This document shows, piece by piece, positions 35,525 to 48,421 of a stretch of DNA of 64,000 nt. Numbering within the stretch: the first letter of the stretch is position 1; every line of letters begins with the position of its first letter. The stretch comes from Sphagnum magellanicum (Eukaryota; Streptophyta; Sphagnopsida; Sphagnales; Sphagnaceae), in the NCBI GenBank assembly GCA_021904315.1, contig CM038907.1, positions 18,607,223 through 18,671,222 on the forward strand, given 5' to 3'. Both the position numbers and the translations under genes were made by a program. The notes beneath the pieces were generated by a model. It made no database searches and was not told the DNA's origin. It saw only the letters and a program-made list of their open reading frames with translations.

Positions 35525-36043
35525 GGTAATTTGCACTTGTACTCTTTGGACCATTTACAGGGCTGTGTTCTAGAAACAGATCCAACCAGTTTTTATCAAA
35601 ATCAGAAAAATCTCACATCCTCATCTTTGGAAAAGTTCAGAAGCAAGGAAAGCTGCCTTCAACAAAAGATTTCAGCACATGTTGTGTCACACGAGCGCCT
35701 TTCCGAACTCCAGCTTCTGAACTTCCTGCACAAGCTGACCCTACTCAGCATTCAGCTTTGCATCTACAGTTGGCTCCCAGTTCCGAAACTGCAAAAAATT
35801 CCAGCCACACTAGACTCGTTAGTGAAACAAAACTTCGAGGTCTCCATTCTTCAGGATATCTCCAAATGTGGAGAACCAACGACCTCGTCAAGAAATAGCA
35901 AACATAATATGGTTTTGGAGTAATTTCTGTGCACTTCAGAACAGATGTCAACAATGACTCGAGAGTCTAAAATGAGATTGCGATACAATGTCGTCTGTAA
36001 ATGCGCACACTGATTGCACTCTACTTTTCCGTCCCTTATGAAA

Positions 36044-36680
36044 CTGCTTCATCGCCTATCTTCTTCATGATGAAGTTGTGCACGATTTACCCTTGGTCGG
36101 ACGTACAACCACAACAGATAGGGAAAAGCAGAGTGCGTCCACAAAAGATGCTCCACAAAAGATCGCACTTGCACTTGCTTTCTCACACATACTAGGGACA
36201 TATAGTCCAATGACCGTCCATATAGCAAGTATGATGCCCTGCAATCTTGCTGTACTTCATACTAGTAAAGATCCAACATTAGACAACAAAGACCTAGGTT
36301 CAATAGGCGAGTTGCACCAGATTAGCACTCTCAGACACTCCTCAAACTTGCTGGTTCATTCCTGCTTCATCGCTTATCTTCTTCATGATAAAATTGTGCA
36401 CAATTAGCTAGTACAACCACGACAGATGCGGAAACCAAATGATAAACATTCGCTACTGGAGCGATGATCGCACTGGTACATGTTTTCTCTCACATACTAG
36501 GGGCATGTGGTAGTCCAGTGAGCGTCCATAGACAGTTCGATGCCCTGCAATTTTCCTGTACTGCATACTAGTAAAGATTCAACATAGACAAAAAATTAGA
36601 GAGGTTCAATAGACGAGGTTCAAATACAATTCCACCAGATTAGCACTCTCGCTCCTCCAACCTGCTGGTTCTTTCCCCAC
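36044..36680. repeat. Tandem duplication, 2 x ~318 bp, upstream of the UPF0114 gene
   Basis: 36044-36361 and 36362 to about 36680 share in order CTGCTTCATCGC, TCTTCTTCATGAT, AACCACRACAGAT, CACATACTAGGG, GATGCCCTGCAAT, CATACTAGTAAAGAT, ACCAGATTAGCACTCTC and CTGCTGGTTC. Copies differ by small indels. It lies in the probable 5' flank or leader intron of the gene. The frames at 36001-36407 are products of this repeat. Confidence 0.8.
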
Positions 36681-36779
36681 TCAATGTCTCTTCACACTCT
36701 GGAGAACTGCCATTAACTATATACTGATTATTCAATCATTTCTAACAGCAAAAAATCATCAAAACTCTCACCAGCTATG

Positions 36780-37095
36780 CTCATCACACACCGACGCAAA
36801 TCTCCTCCTCTCCTACGAACTGATATTTGATTTCATCACACGAGGATTCACTGATCACTGCTCGAAAATCTCAAGCTGCTCGTCAGCCTCCTCCTCCTCC
36901 TCGTTTCAATTACTGACTGCACACACGCTGTAACGTTCCTTCGCGTCCGATAGATTCCGCCATTCTTCCGCTAAAGATTTCGCACACTCAAAATTTGCCC
37001 CCCAAAACTTTCACCAATCTTCGCGACAAAAGATCCAGCAAGCGTCTCATGAATGGAGTTCATTCTCCACCGTCACACTGCATCCCCAAGAAGAA
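36780..37095 (-). promoter_or_regulatory. CpG-rich probable promoter/5' leader of the UPF0114 gene
   Basis: Unlike almost all of the window, this block keeps many CG dinucleotides (for example ACACGCTGTAACGTTCCTTCG and TCTTCGCGACAAAAG regions), as unmethylated promoters and first exons do. It lies upstream of the intact minus-strand gene. Read on the minus strand it contains CT-poor, GGAGGAGGAGG purine-rich sequence and a short uORF (MAESIGREGTLQRVCSQ). A spliced non-coding first exon is possible. TSS is not determinable here. Confidence 0.45.
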
Positions 37096-38820
37096 GAAGG
37101 GCGAAAAAAAAAAAAAAAAAAACCTAAATTGGGTACCCTACCTGATACTGATGTTTGGCACAAAATAATTCACAAAAGTTCTAGGCCAAATATTTATTTA
37201 TTTATTTATTTGTGAAAATGTTGAAAATTGAAAAGCATTCGTAGGATAGCACAAATGCCCAAACACAAGATGTACCATAGTAAGTTGGCCATTTCAACAC
37301 ATGTTTGTCGAATAATTAATTAATTTTGAAGAATTCATTTCAACAAATGGAATATTCCTAAATATTCACTATTATCCTTCACAATTTTTTTGATTTGGAA
37401 AAAATAAGTTTTGAAATTTTCAACATTTCTGAAAATAATATAATTAGTGTCGAATTGGCCAAGGTACTAGGGTATTTTGCATACTTATTCCTCAACTGTC
37501 AAACCTCATTAGTTTTTTTAATAAATAAATGTTTGGCAAAGAAGTGCTGAACATCAGTTGTAGGTACAGTATATTATCTCCACAGTGGAATTTGGTTGGA
37601 CAAATTTGCCATTGGTGTTCCTGAGTTGCCTATTACCCCCCCTCTCATTACCTGGTTTATCATATCTTTCTCATAAAAGGGGGGTGGGGGGAGCTAGATT
37701 TTGGTTCTGTAAGTTGCAACTGGTGGTTTTGAGTGGGGTACTATTATCCGTCCCCCCCCCCCCAGCCCCCAAAGAAAATATCATTGTCTTTTTCTCATAT
37801 CTTGCTTGAATCTGGTTATGGAGTTGCTATTGGTTGGTGGGGGATTTTGTATCAAAAAGGATTTTTTTTCTTTCTTCATTTTTTTGTGTGGAAAACTTTC
37901 ATTTTGGAGGGTGGATTTTAGAGTAGGTGCGCTAGCTAGGTACCATTCAATATTGGGGAGAGACTTTGTTACAATATGAGGAGCTATATGATAGAAGGTG
38001 TTAAATTGATCTTCTTTTCCTTGTCTGTCCTGGGCCCAGTCCATCTTTTTCTCAAAAAAGGACAGATGCTGCCAGACATACTTTGGACCCATGTTATGCA
38101 CGTTTTTGGGCTTGTAATGGACATCCAGACATTTTCGGCTTGTAATTGACACCATGTCCATTACAATTTCAAAACATGCAGAACAACATCCAAAGTGTAT
38201 ATGGGCAGCAACAAGATGTGCCTGGGCACCACTAGCCATGTCTTGGACCAGCGTTTCTTTTCCTGGTGAAGCCAAAAATCGAAATAAAAAAAAAGTTTGA
38301 AAAAAATTCATTTGGAGGGTTTCAATTGCTAGAAGTAAGGGGAAAAAATCTAAAGATTCTGACATATGGTCTTTTGTGCTTAGCCACAAAAATGAAAGTT
38401 GATAAATATTTGTACCTCACATCTGGTCTATAGCTAGATTCGGCTAAATATTCCTAACCATGATAGCCATTTTTTCTACAGCTATCTTCCTCCAGAAGTT
38501 CGCCACTTAGGTTACGTAATGAAATTCCTGAAAAAACCACTGCCTTGGACGAACAAGAAAAGCAGGAACCAGTACTTTTGTCCTGCCTGTAATAGGGACC
38601 AATAGCTGATTTAACGTCGAATTATATCTCAGTACTCCTTCAAGATAAAGGTCACTTGGGCAACCCACCAATCTGCCATTTTGTCGCGGTACGTGTCGTA
38701 ATGGATAGTCAGAGAAAAAATAAGGCTTGGACAAGGGTTTTTTTCTTTTTTTAAATTTTGTGACCCAGGTGAAGTGGCCACCGTACATAAGATGATTTAG
38801 CAACATTTGGCGATATAATG
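37096..38820. other. No confident gene; homopolymer and simple repeats
   Basis: Contains an A run (37108-37125), an (ATTT)n run at about 37188-37211, and G and C runs at 37677-37692 and 37752-37763. The 202-codon minus frame at 37781-38389 is the longest in the window but lacks any recognised domain and has no splice or context support. The minus frame at 38507-38806 is likewise unassigned. Confidence 0.4.
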
Positions 38821-41180
38821 CGTCAAAGCTTTAACAAATAAGCATTGTTCTATCTTTTTGGCTACATACTGGGAATTAGTATAGAACCTAGGGATAAATA
38901 AATAAATTAGTAAGCAACATTTTATATTTTTGGCTACCTACTAAAACTTAATATAGAATCTAGCAATTTTTTAATTTAAATTTCGAAATCTAAACATTAA
39001 AAACTCAAAAAGCATTAAATTTTAGCCAAATAAAAAAAAGCACCATTTGGAAAAACTTCACCCCAAAAAAACATTGGGCATGCATCCAATGTTTTTAAAA
39101 ACATTTGTGATGTAAACCAAGATGGTGATCATCCATAAGATGATTTAACCAAATTTGGTTTTTTTTAAATATGAAAGTAAGAAATTTAAGCATCTTAATT
39201 TCTTGTATTAGAAAGGTAAAATACAATAACTTCTTAGTCATTTTTACTCTAAAATTTGATATTTAAAAAACCCAAGTATTTTATCCATTTCAAAGTAGTT
39301 TTTACAGCCAATAATAAATTGTATTATATGGAATAGGGTGGTGACTTCCTTCCAAATTCAAGTTGTGTGAATGGAGTTTCACCTGTTGGATTTCTAGGTC
39401 ACAAAGTAGTGTAACAAAAAATGGAAGGAATTGCAACTTCTACCAACATCAATATTGAACCCCTAACAAATCCATTTTCAACACATAGATAAATAATTAG
39501 ACTTATATTTTCTATTTTCACATATTAACACCAACTAAAAATTTCAAATATACACTTGTTCAATAGTTTACAAGCATCTTAAAACTTCAAGTGCATAGTG
39601 GAACAACACCAAGGGATTCCAGTTCAAAAACAACTAGAAACTTTAACCATAAAACTCAACATAAAATTTTCACATTGTCTCTTTATTAATTAGTAGAACA
39701 TTACATTAGCATAGAGACATAAAATTGCAAGATCCTTTGGACAACAAAATAAAATTGTTAAAATATGTAATTCGCACACAAATTTACCATCTCCCTTTGA
39801 CAATAAGTCCCCTTTGATAACTTGCACACTTTCTTAGTCCTATGTGAAGTTAACTCCTTTCAAAACATCGCAAAATTTTATCTTTGGCTTGAATCTCTAT
39901 ATTACTTCAAATGCCACCCAGAATATTGCTCAAACCCTCCCAAAAACTCAAACATTTGCTTTCCTAACAAGAATTTTCCAACAAAAAAAATAAGGCCTTT
40001 CAATTTCCACACCAACAAATCAACTACATAGTGATCAACTTTCAACATCAAAAAACATCTCTTCAACGATAACCACAGACTGTCAACTATGTTCTTTTCC
40101 TGATATACCTATCCTCCCAAGTTTTATTCTGTTTCCTTCCTCAAGAAGTTTCCATATTTTCAAATTTCCCTTATTTTAGTTGGACAACTTTGAATTTTTT
40201 AAAAACCATCAGTTCCAATTCTTCAAATATTTTAAAATCAAAGAACTATTGATTTTGATTCTTTGAAAAGAATCAAAATCAAGGAATCACTAGTTTCAAT
40301 TAGTTCAATACCCTTGAAAAACTTGTAGTTTCCATGAAAAATTGGCAAAGAAATATTGATTTTCTAGCCAATTCTTTCTTTTTTTCTTTTTTTTAAAAAC
40401 TACAATTCTATAGCAAAACCAATCCTTTAATTTTTTTGAGAACCGACAAGTAGGTGGCTATGTACTAGGTTTGATAACTGATGGGTATTTGTTCCTCATT
40501 CTAACCAAACACTACATGAAGAACCATCAAAAATTGCATTAAACACTATGTAAAACGCTAATGTGCATTGAGCCATCAAACCCACAACCATTTGAAGAAA
40601 TATTATATCTTGTCGATCAATTCCTACAATTAAAATATGTGCATACGAGAATTTCAATGCAATCCATGACCAGAGAATAAACAAAACAAAAAGTTGAACA
40701 CCATTTGGTGTCACAATAGGCCATTGAAATCTATCTATTGAATTTATATCTCAACCGATGGTCTTTATTTCTTCATTTGACTAAGTAGTTGATATGGTGA
40801 GTCGAATTTTTAAGAAGTCTTGTCCAATGAATCAGTCATTTGTGCCAATTAAAAAGCCTTGTCCAGTGAGGGGATGTTATTTTGTGAGCATGCAAACAAG
40901 GGCATGAGCTTGTGAGCAAGTGTAAGAAAAAATATTTCAAATATATTTTATCCATGTCAAATGGATATTCTTTGACAGATTTCATGACATGTCAAAATGT
41001 ACTCTGAGCAAAAGAATATTCCAAAATATCAGCAGCACAAACTAACACATCATCACTACCACATTGACACCCGACAACAATGTCTATGTTGAATCAAATG
41101 TGAGTACATAACCCTACCAAGGTTTGTGCCCCATGTGTTTGAAGCACAAAAAGGTTTTTGGCACATCTCTTAAGACATTG
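38821..41180. other. AT-rich, diverged repeats; no gene
   Basis: A phrase with ATAAGATGATTTA.C.A.ATTTGG occurs at about 38789 and 39136, and TTTTTGGCTAC.TACT...A.TTAGTATAGAA.CTAG at about 38857 and 38930, showing an old duplication. No protein family is recognised in any frame. Confidence 0.4.
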
Positions 41181-41375
41181 TGTCCCCTAAAACTCCAAAA
41201 GATGCATAAATAATAGCTATCAAGTCCTTGGAATTCCAAAGGACACATAGAGAATAACCATGCGGACCTTGCAATTCCAAAAGATGCATATACATTAGCC
41301 AATCACTCCTTGGAACTCCAATCAATGGGGCATATATAGTAGCAATTCGATCCCTTGAACTCCAAAGCAAGCATA
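41180..41375. repeat. Degenerate tandem repeat of ~42 bp, about 5 units
   Basis: Units begin CCTTGGAACTCCAAA-like and contain a GCATA...ATAGC.AT segment. Because the unit is 42 bp, the minus frame 41170-41406 shows 14-residue repeats (CLLWSSRDRIA, CVLWNSKDLIA). Coding is unlikely: no start, splice or homology support. Confidence 0.7.
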
Positions 41376-44320
41376 TAAAATATGCATTTAATGATTGCAT
41401 TCTCATTACATTTCCAATAAATTTTTAAATTACATTTCTCGCTCTCTACTATCTATTTGCATTTTCTATATCTTTCATCAATATCCACTTGCATTTGATA
41501 TGCCTTTAATATAATATTGCATTCCTATTACCTCAACTAAATATTTTTTATCCTTTGACCCATTATTATTAATTTGCATATTTAATTACATTACTTAGTA
41601 TCTCCATTTCAATTGATTTTCTTCCAAGCAATGACAACCAAATCACTAACTACTAGTAAACCGCCTCTCACAATTGAATGCATGATTGAAAACACATTGT
41701 TGCATTCAATTTTGAACACAATTTTCAAGTAAATAGAATGACCACGACAAACTCCTCAAGATGACAATTGATTTGACCCTTTATGTGGATTGTTAGAAAT
41801 CAAGAAATGGGGCACTTTACCAAAAGACAAACTGGATAACACAAATGAGTGGACCACCTAGTGGTGGGCAAACGAAAAAACAAAAGAACAAAATCCATTT
41901 ATTGTCAAAAAAAGGCCAAGGCCAAACCCCCAATTAAGATAACAAGATATAAAAGACTATCATTGGGCAATGTTCAAACACACAATGGAATTTTTGAAAC
42001 AACGCATAACCCTAAAAAAACCACTCCCATAATATTACTTTATTAGCTTTATAAAAGACTTATCAAACAAATACTAGGTCACCTTAAGCAGATTATTAGC
42101 AACAAAAATTGGAAACCCCGAAAAAAGACTATATGCAACTCTAGGTAAACGAACCTAGGTCCCCCAACATGAAATAAACAAAATTCTACAATGACCTATG
42201 AATCAACAAATGATTGGACCACCACTAAAACCATGAAAAATGTGGGATAGTCGAAAAAAACGATGTATGAACCCTTGAGGATAAAAGAGACAAGAATATT
42301 TTGTGAAGTTGCATAATAGGAAGTCTTGAATAAATTGTATTCAAATCTAGTAGTACATATAATAATCTACATTGTCTAAATTTCAAAAATAGATGTAAAC
42401 AATGGGAAAAAGATTGAAATAAAATAGATTAAATTATCATTATGGATAAAAATGTATTGTGTTTATCACATTTTTAACAAAACTAGAGGGATATATGTGA
42501 GGAGAGAAGTAAAAGGAAATAAAACCCTAAATTGCAACTGCGATTGAGAAGCACAACTTCAAGAATAATGAATAAAAGGTTTTACATACGCATATGCAAT
42601 TGTTAATAATTGACACTAATAAGAAGAAGAAAAAAAATGTTTAAAATTCAATATCTAAAAAGAGTAATGCGTTCACACAGCATCCAATCTCAAAGCAATG
42701 AATTAACGCCAAGTGGGACATTCTCAAACATTGTGAATTAATTAAGGATGAACACAAAAATATATGTTATGACTATTGAGATAAATAGTAATAAAACACT
42801 AGTAATTGACAACCATAAATGTTCACATCCCACACACTAAGAGCCACGTTAAAAATGATTAATGCAAAATGGACATGTACCTCTTCAACATTATATGTAA
42901 TGAAAAGGAAACATTGTGGGGTGCAAATGAAGGACGAAGCAATTTTTCATTACAAATGTAGTGTTTAAATTGTGATAATGCTTACTAGAATTCGTAGAGA
43001 AATGGATTTGTATCTAGTAGTGGATCAAAGATAAATGAAAGTGATTGATGCATAATATAGTGTTAAAGTGGGATATTGAACATCAAAAAATCACATGCAA
43101 GAATACAAAGTCTATGGGAGAAGGAGACAAATGTTCAATTCGAATTTCATGAACAACTTATGACAAGCAAATGATGATCATCCATGGCCAACCGAACTGA
43201 TGAACCGCAACTATAAAACACGTATATTAAACCAGCAAAATATTTGTTGGAAATGAACTATCTAAAACAACATGAATTAATAAAAGCCTCATGAAAAAAG
43301 TGGCAAAAAAATGCCAGTGATTTAGAAGATGATTAGTTTGAATTGTTAGCTTTAAAATAAGATGCAAACAAAGATGCACTAGTAGCAGAGAAAGAAGGAA
43401 ACATAATGGAAGAAGAGCCGAAGACAAAAACACTATCGACATTAGAAAGAGATGGAAAAGACTCAGAAAACACAAAGGAAAAATCTTGTGGGTCATGCAA
43501 CTGAATCAATGTCGAATCACAACATTGAAAAAAACAAGGTCAACATCGTATGTCTGTGATTGCAAACACTAATACAAATGAGGATCATGATCAAGGAAAG
43601 ATGTAAATGTCCCATTATTTGTTAAAACTTGATAAGTTGTTGAGTAGAAGGTATATTGTATTGAAGTTGTTTCATAATATTCACTCCTAGTCAGTGGAAA
43701 TGTTCAACGCAATATTTCAAGGAATATAGTTGTACAAATGCATGTATCAAAAAGTTTTATAGTCCTCCAGAGACTCTAGAAACAAAAAATGAAAGAGGTG
43801 ATGCAGCCATGGATTTTGGGGACATGAAAGTGGAATAGATGAAACACATTTTCAAACTCACTGAAACACTCATCAAGAGAATCATAATGAAAACACAAAA
43901 GTTGAGGATAAGCAAGAAAAGAAAGAAAAATAAAAATAGATAATCACAATTTCCATGCATTGTCAAATTATTTGATGACAAAATCAAAGTGGAAGATTGC
44001 AATTTGTTCTCTAAGGATTACAATGAGTATAAAGCCACAAAGAGATTGATTTAAAAGTAGAATTCAACCAAAGGAAGGAAAAATGCAATTAGACGAGAAG
44101 ATGCAAGGAAAGAATTGTAAATTGTTTTATGTGTGCAACTATTCTCTAAATTAAAATAGTCTAATGATATTTTCACTGAACATTTTTAATATTGGGAATG
44201 AGTGGGGTCAAGTACAAAGTCTTGTCCAAACTCCAATCCAAACTCCAATCAAAACTTTATAGTAAAGTTTACGTGAAAGTCCATTCCAAAGTCCAATTCA
44301 ACACAATCTAGCATAATCGA
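41376..44320. other. No confident gene; possible plus-strand transposon coding scraps
   Basis: Plus-strand pieces such as MSGPPSGGQTKKQKNK (41846) and KDALVAEKEGNIMEEEPKTK (about 43365) have coding-like composition with stops, as expected for a decayed element, but no domain could be named. The minus frames at 43227-43496 and 43757-44002 are hydrophobic antisense shadows. Confidence 0.35.
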
Positions 44321-46239
44321 ATCCAATAATGCATTTTTGTCCCCTCTTGGCATGTTGTGCTTTAACTAGCATCAATGATAGGGGAAGAATAAGAAATTTC
44401 CTCAAACTTACATTAAAAATTGGTGTAATGGGGTCCAAATATGGGGCTAGTTTGTTATGTGATTTTCCTTGTGGAATCCAATTTCAAAAATTTGTGAACC
44501 TTACTATCACCACCGACCACAGGGAAACACTTAACATTTTGTTGATTAATGGTGTAATTAGAAGTGTGCAACAAAAACTTCCAAAATGTTTGTTTTTACA
44601 TTTTCTTGTTATTGAATACTATAGTTGATTTGATCCTATAATCACACCGACTATAGATACAATAATGTAATGAACTAGGAAGGATTAAAAGGCAAGGAAA
44701 TAAACTCAAAATAAATACTTTTATATATGTTGTTGAATTCAGACAAAATCATGAATTAATGAATGATCTTGTGAATCTTCATGGATAGGATTACGTGACT
44801 AAATATCTTCTTCATGAACACCATATAATTATTTAATAATATACAATTTGAAACATCAAAAACTTATGAATTAAAAGGGAAAAGAATTAGAAGGTAGACA
44901 TATGTACCTAGTAAGCATGTTATAAGCTTGTAGATGATTAAACACATAATTAGTGCACAAATAGATAATTAATAACTTATCATTTCTAAATTTTTTTCCT
45001 TAGAATCACTAATTATTTAATGTGAATTTTTAGATAGTGACTAAACAAAAATTTGGAGGAATTTTTTTTCATTAAAACAAAAAATTCTGAAAAAATGGAA
45101 AACAAATTGCCAAAGTTCTTGAAACTATAAAATGTAATAAAAAATTGATGCTTAAAATGTAATTAAAGCATTTAAGTTGAAATTTTTGCTCAATTTTTTA
45201 TTTAAATGAATATCTTCTTTGAATATTTTGAAATTAAATAATGAAGTATATTTTTATTAGTAATATCCAATGAATTTCAAAAGAAATCCACATGCCCCAA
45301 AAGGGCATTGTTTTTCATGTTTCGATTAATGGGTAGCAAAAAATATAAAATTTTATCTTTAATAATTTATCAAATATTTGGTCATAAAACCTGGGTTTTT
45401 TTTATATTTTATATTAAATTACATTTAATAAATTGAAAAAAAATTTAAATAAGATTAAATTTTATTACCCAAAATAAAATTTGATAAAAATATGACATTT
45501 TAATCATTTTAATACTTTTTATAAAAAAATTTAATTTTTAAAAATAATATTATATGTTTTATAGATAAAATATTTTATTTTAAAATATTTTTATAATTAC
45601 AAATAAATATAACACAACATTTATACCATTTTTATTAACTTGATATATTTTTGAAAGGTGGGGAAATATTACACACACACACACACACACATATATCATG
45701 TTAATTTTAAAATATGTTTATAGACATATTTTATTATTTACAAATCATTTTATGGAAAAAAAAAATCTTCAAGATATCATTGTTGTTCAAATGTATGAAA
45801 TAATGAAGATTCAAATGCATTTTCAATCAAATTACTTGATATTTTGGTTTTTGTTTTATAGATATGTAAATCTTGGGAAAATCTTTTTAAATGATTTTTT
45901 TTTTTCATTTGGACAAAGTATGAAAAAGATAATAATGGTCAAAGTTGGGTACATTTGTATGGGACAAAAGATGATGTGGGATAATGTTATAAATTTATCC
46001 CATGTCCTTTGTTAACAAGTTCAACTTTGTAAATTATATAAGTAGGTGAAAAAGTATTAGTCTATACACAATACATGCAGTACATATATTCAAAATGCAA
46101 ATATTACTTATGTTGGGCCAATAAAAAAGGCTTGTCACCAAAAATTAAATAGGATCTTACTTACTTACCTACCTACTGATTCTATCTACCTACCAAATGG
46201 CAATTTATAAATATATTTTAATTTATAAATATACAATAT
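44321..46239. repeat. AT-rich stretch with (CA)n microsatellite at 45671-45690
   Basis: 45671-45690 is an uninterrupted AC repeat of ten units. The surrounding 45000-45660 is very AT-rich. The 99-codon frame at 44329 and the 105-codon frame at 45698 have no recognised motif. A short CCTACC patch lies at about 46150-46195. Confidence 0.55.
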
Positions 46240-46386
46240 ATTCCATGGGATTAATGACTAGGACAAAAATATGACTAGTGGATAAACATGTCCATATGGA
46301 CTACATAGTCATGTAGTCATGAATGGTATTTATGACTACAAACATAGTCATGGGTGTAGCCATATTTACCATGTTTTGGCGTAGTG
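46240..46386 (-). mobile_element. CACTA-like right terminus (CACTACGCCAAAA on minus strand)
   Basis: The plus strand ends ATGTTTTGGCGTAGTG at 46386. On the minus strand this is CACTACGCCAAAACAT, a common terminal form of plant CACTA elements. The preceding 130 bp are packed with AGTCAT / ATGACTA subterminal words, like those in the element at 52031-54074. The left partner was not identified. Confidence 0.55.
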
Positions 46387-47075
46387 TTATATATGTGTTT
46401 TTTAGGCTAATTCACACTAATTTGCAATGATGGAGAGTTTGAATCCCCATAAAAATCAAAAAAAATTGAACATAAAAGAATTGTGGCAAAATGATATCCA
46501 ATCATGTAACTTTTCACAAAAAACATTTAAACATAGATACAAAAATAAGATATAGAATGCATTACACTATGTGATGAATGTCAATAAGAAAAAAAGATCC
46601 AAGTACATGTTTTTAGAAATTCAGGAGTACAAAACAAAAATTGTAATTGAAATCCCATGTTGATCAAAGTATCTCATCTAGTTAAATAGAACTTATTGAG
46701 CTTCAAAAGCAATATTCTTAGAAAAATAATGTTATATATATTGTAAGACATTAGCAAATTAAGGCAATCATTACGAATTAAGACATGAAAATCCTAAACC
46801 TACAAGTTAAATGTCTGGGAACTAACATTTTAGTTACACACAACAACAAAGTAAATTTCAATAACAACCACAATGAATTTTGAATTGCAAATATAAAAGT
46901 TATAGTATGACAATGTCAATGAAATGTGACGACAAATGTTGTAGAGGATGTGGAACTCAAAATAACACAAAAACAAATTCATGAACAAAGCTACAACATG
47001 TGGAGAAAAAAACACCAAAAAAAGAAGAGGAATTATTCAATAGCTTAATCATCAATGAATTTGAACACTCAAGTC
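46387..47075. other. No gene seen
   Basis: AT-rich sequence. The minus frame at 46830-47018 has no recognised content. Confidence 0.35.
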
Positions 47076-47690
47076 CAAGTATGGTTGGGGTACCCAAAAG
47101 GACTGTCTTATTTAATATCCAGTGGACCCCCTCACTTGAACATGTTGAAACTTAATAGCACATTCATATTGAATTTTTTTTTTCATAAATACATACATTA
47201 TTAAAATATTATTTTATGCATAAAACTTCAAATTTGAACAAGTTTAAAGATTCCTAATAAGTCATTTCCAAAACTTTGTTTCATGAAAAAAAAAACTTTC
47301 AACATAAGCAATGTCTAAATAAATTATTTTGCTTCAAGATTTCTACCACAAATACCTTAAATACTAATGTATATAACATTTTCAAGTGTGATAAGAAAAA
47401 TGTGCCTTATTGCAATGTACAAAATTTCAAAAAGTGAAATTTTTGGGAATTTTGGGTCATTGATAGAACATGGCCCACATTGGATAAATTTTACTATTTT
47501 TACATTCATAAGTTAGAAAAATATATACTTTAAATGTTCACATAAAATTTGGAGCAAATTTATTTGATTTGACATGAAAAGAAAAAGGGAAATTGAAGAT
47601 AGGTCATTCAGGTTATGTGAAGAAAAAGGTGAATTTGGAGGTCCTAGGAATGAATCCTATGTTTCAAACAAGGTACCCTAACCATACTTG
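47076..47690. mobile_element. Terminal-inverted-repeat (MITE-like) candidate, 615 bp
   Basis: CAAGTATGGTTGGGGTACC (47076-47094) is mirrored by GGTACCCTAACCATACTTG (47672-47690), 18 of 19 bases matching. The interior is AT-rich and non-coding. Target duplication was not recognised and the arms might extend slightly in either direction. Confidence 0.5.
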
Positions 47691-48420
47691 AACCCACCCG
47701 TCTATTATATTGAACAAAAATGGTTGTGGAAGGAAGCAATTATAATGAAAAAAGATGGGAGTGATGTTTTCAACATAAAGAGGCAAAATGAGGCTGTTGG
47801 GAAGGCTTGGAAAGAACTCCTTGCAAGCAAAGAAAGGCAAAGTCCCATAGCTCATCATGTGAGTAGAAAATCTGCAATGATGGAACAAGATTGTTAGTCT
47901 ATTATTGATGCAAGATGTTCAAAAAACTATAAAACGAGTTAAAAAAGACAAACTTATTCATAATCAAGTTCACTCTCTTTAAACTAACTAAGTTGGAGTT
48001 TGCGTCCTATAGCTTATGAAAAGAATCATCCCCAACCTTCAACTCCTTGAATAGAGGTTCAAGAAGCTCTTGGTAAATCTATTTGTTAGATTCTAGAACA
48101 AGGCCATATCAACCAAGTGCACTTCATGCTCAAATGAAGTTCCCTAAAACAAAAAACACACAATTCAATAACTAGAAACATAAACTCAACACACAAACTT
48201 GAGATCAAGGAATAAAACCCAAACATACATATGTGGAGGCTTGAATGGTCACAACGAGACTCCCATGCCACAAGCATCCTTGGATGAAATGTTGCAATAT
48301 GAAGAGATGAATTTTGTGTGCAACTTTGAAAGGGACACCTAAATTTGACATGTCAACTATTTCCAGAGTCAACACACTATAGAAAAGGTCATCCTTGCCA
48401 AGTTACAATACCTTTTCAAC
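47691..48420. other. No gene seen
   Basis: A 69-codon plus frame at 47688-47897 (KRQNEAVGKAWKELLASKER) has protein-like composition but no recognised family. CACTATAGAAAAGG at 48372 resembles a CACTA end but lacks subterminal repeats. Confidence 0.3.
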
Positions 48421-48421
48421 A

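Noticed and set aside
35186-35923. Plus-strand frames over the UPF0114 first exon and its upstream flank
   Set aside because: They are antisense or flank shadows; the minus-strand exon has consistent phase, splice sites and family motifs.
37781-38389. Longest reading frame in the window (202 codons, minus strand)
   Set aside because: No recognisable domain, no splice or promoter context, and composition follows the local sequence. Kept as unassigned rather than called a gene.
41170-41406. Protein with 14-residue repeats on the minus strand
   Set aside because: Explained by a 42-bp minisatellite in frame; no start, splice or homology support.
43227-44002. Hydrophobic minus-strand frames resembling membrane proteins
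   Set aside because: They mirror A/G-rich plus-strand coding scraps; runs of Leu/Phe/Ser come from antisense of Lys/Glu-rich sequence.
48372-48385. CACTATAGAAAAGG as another CACTA terminus
   Set aside because: No subterminal repeats follow and no partner end or duplication was seen.
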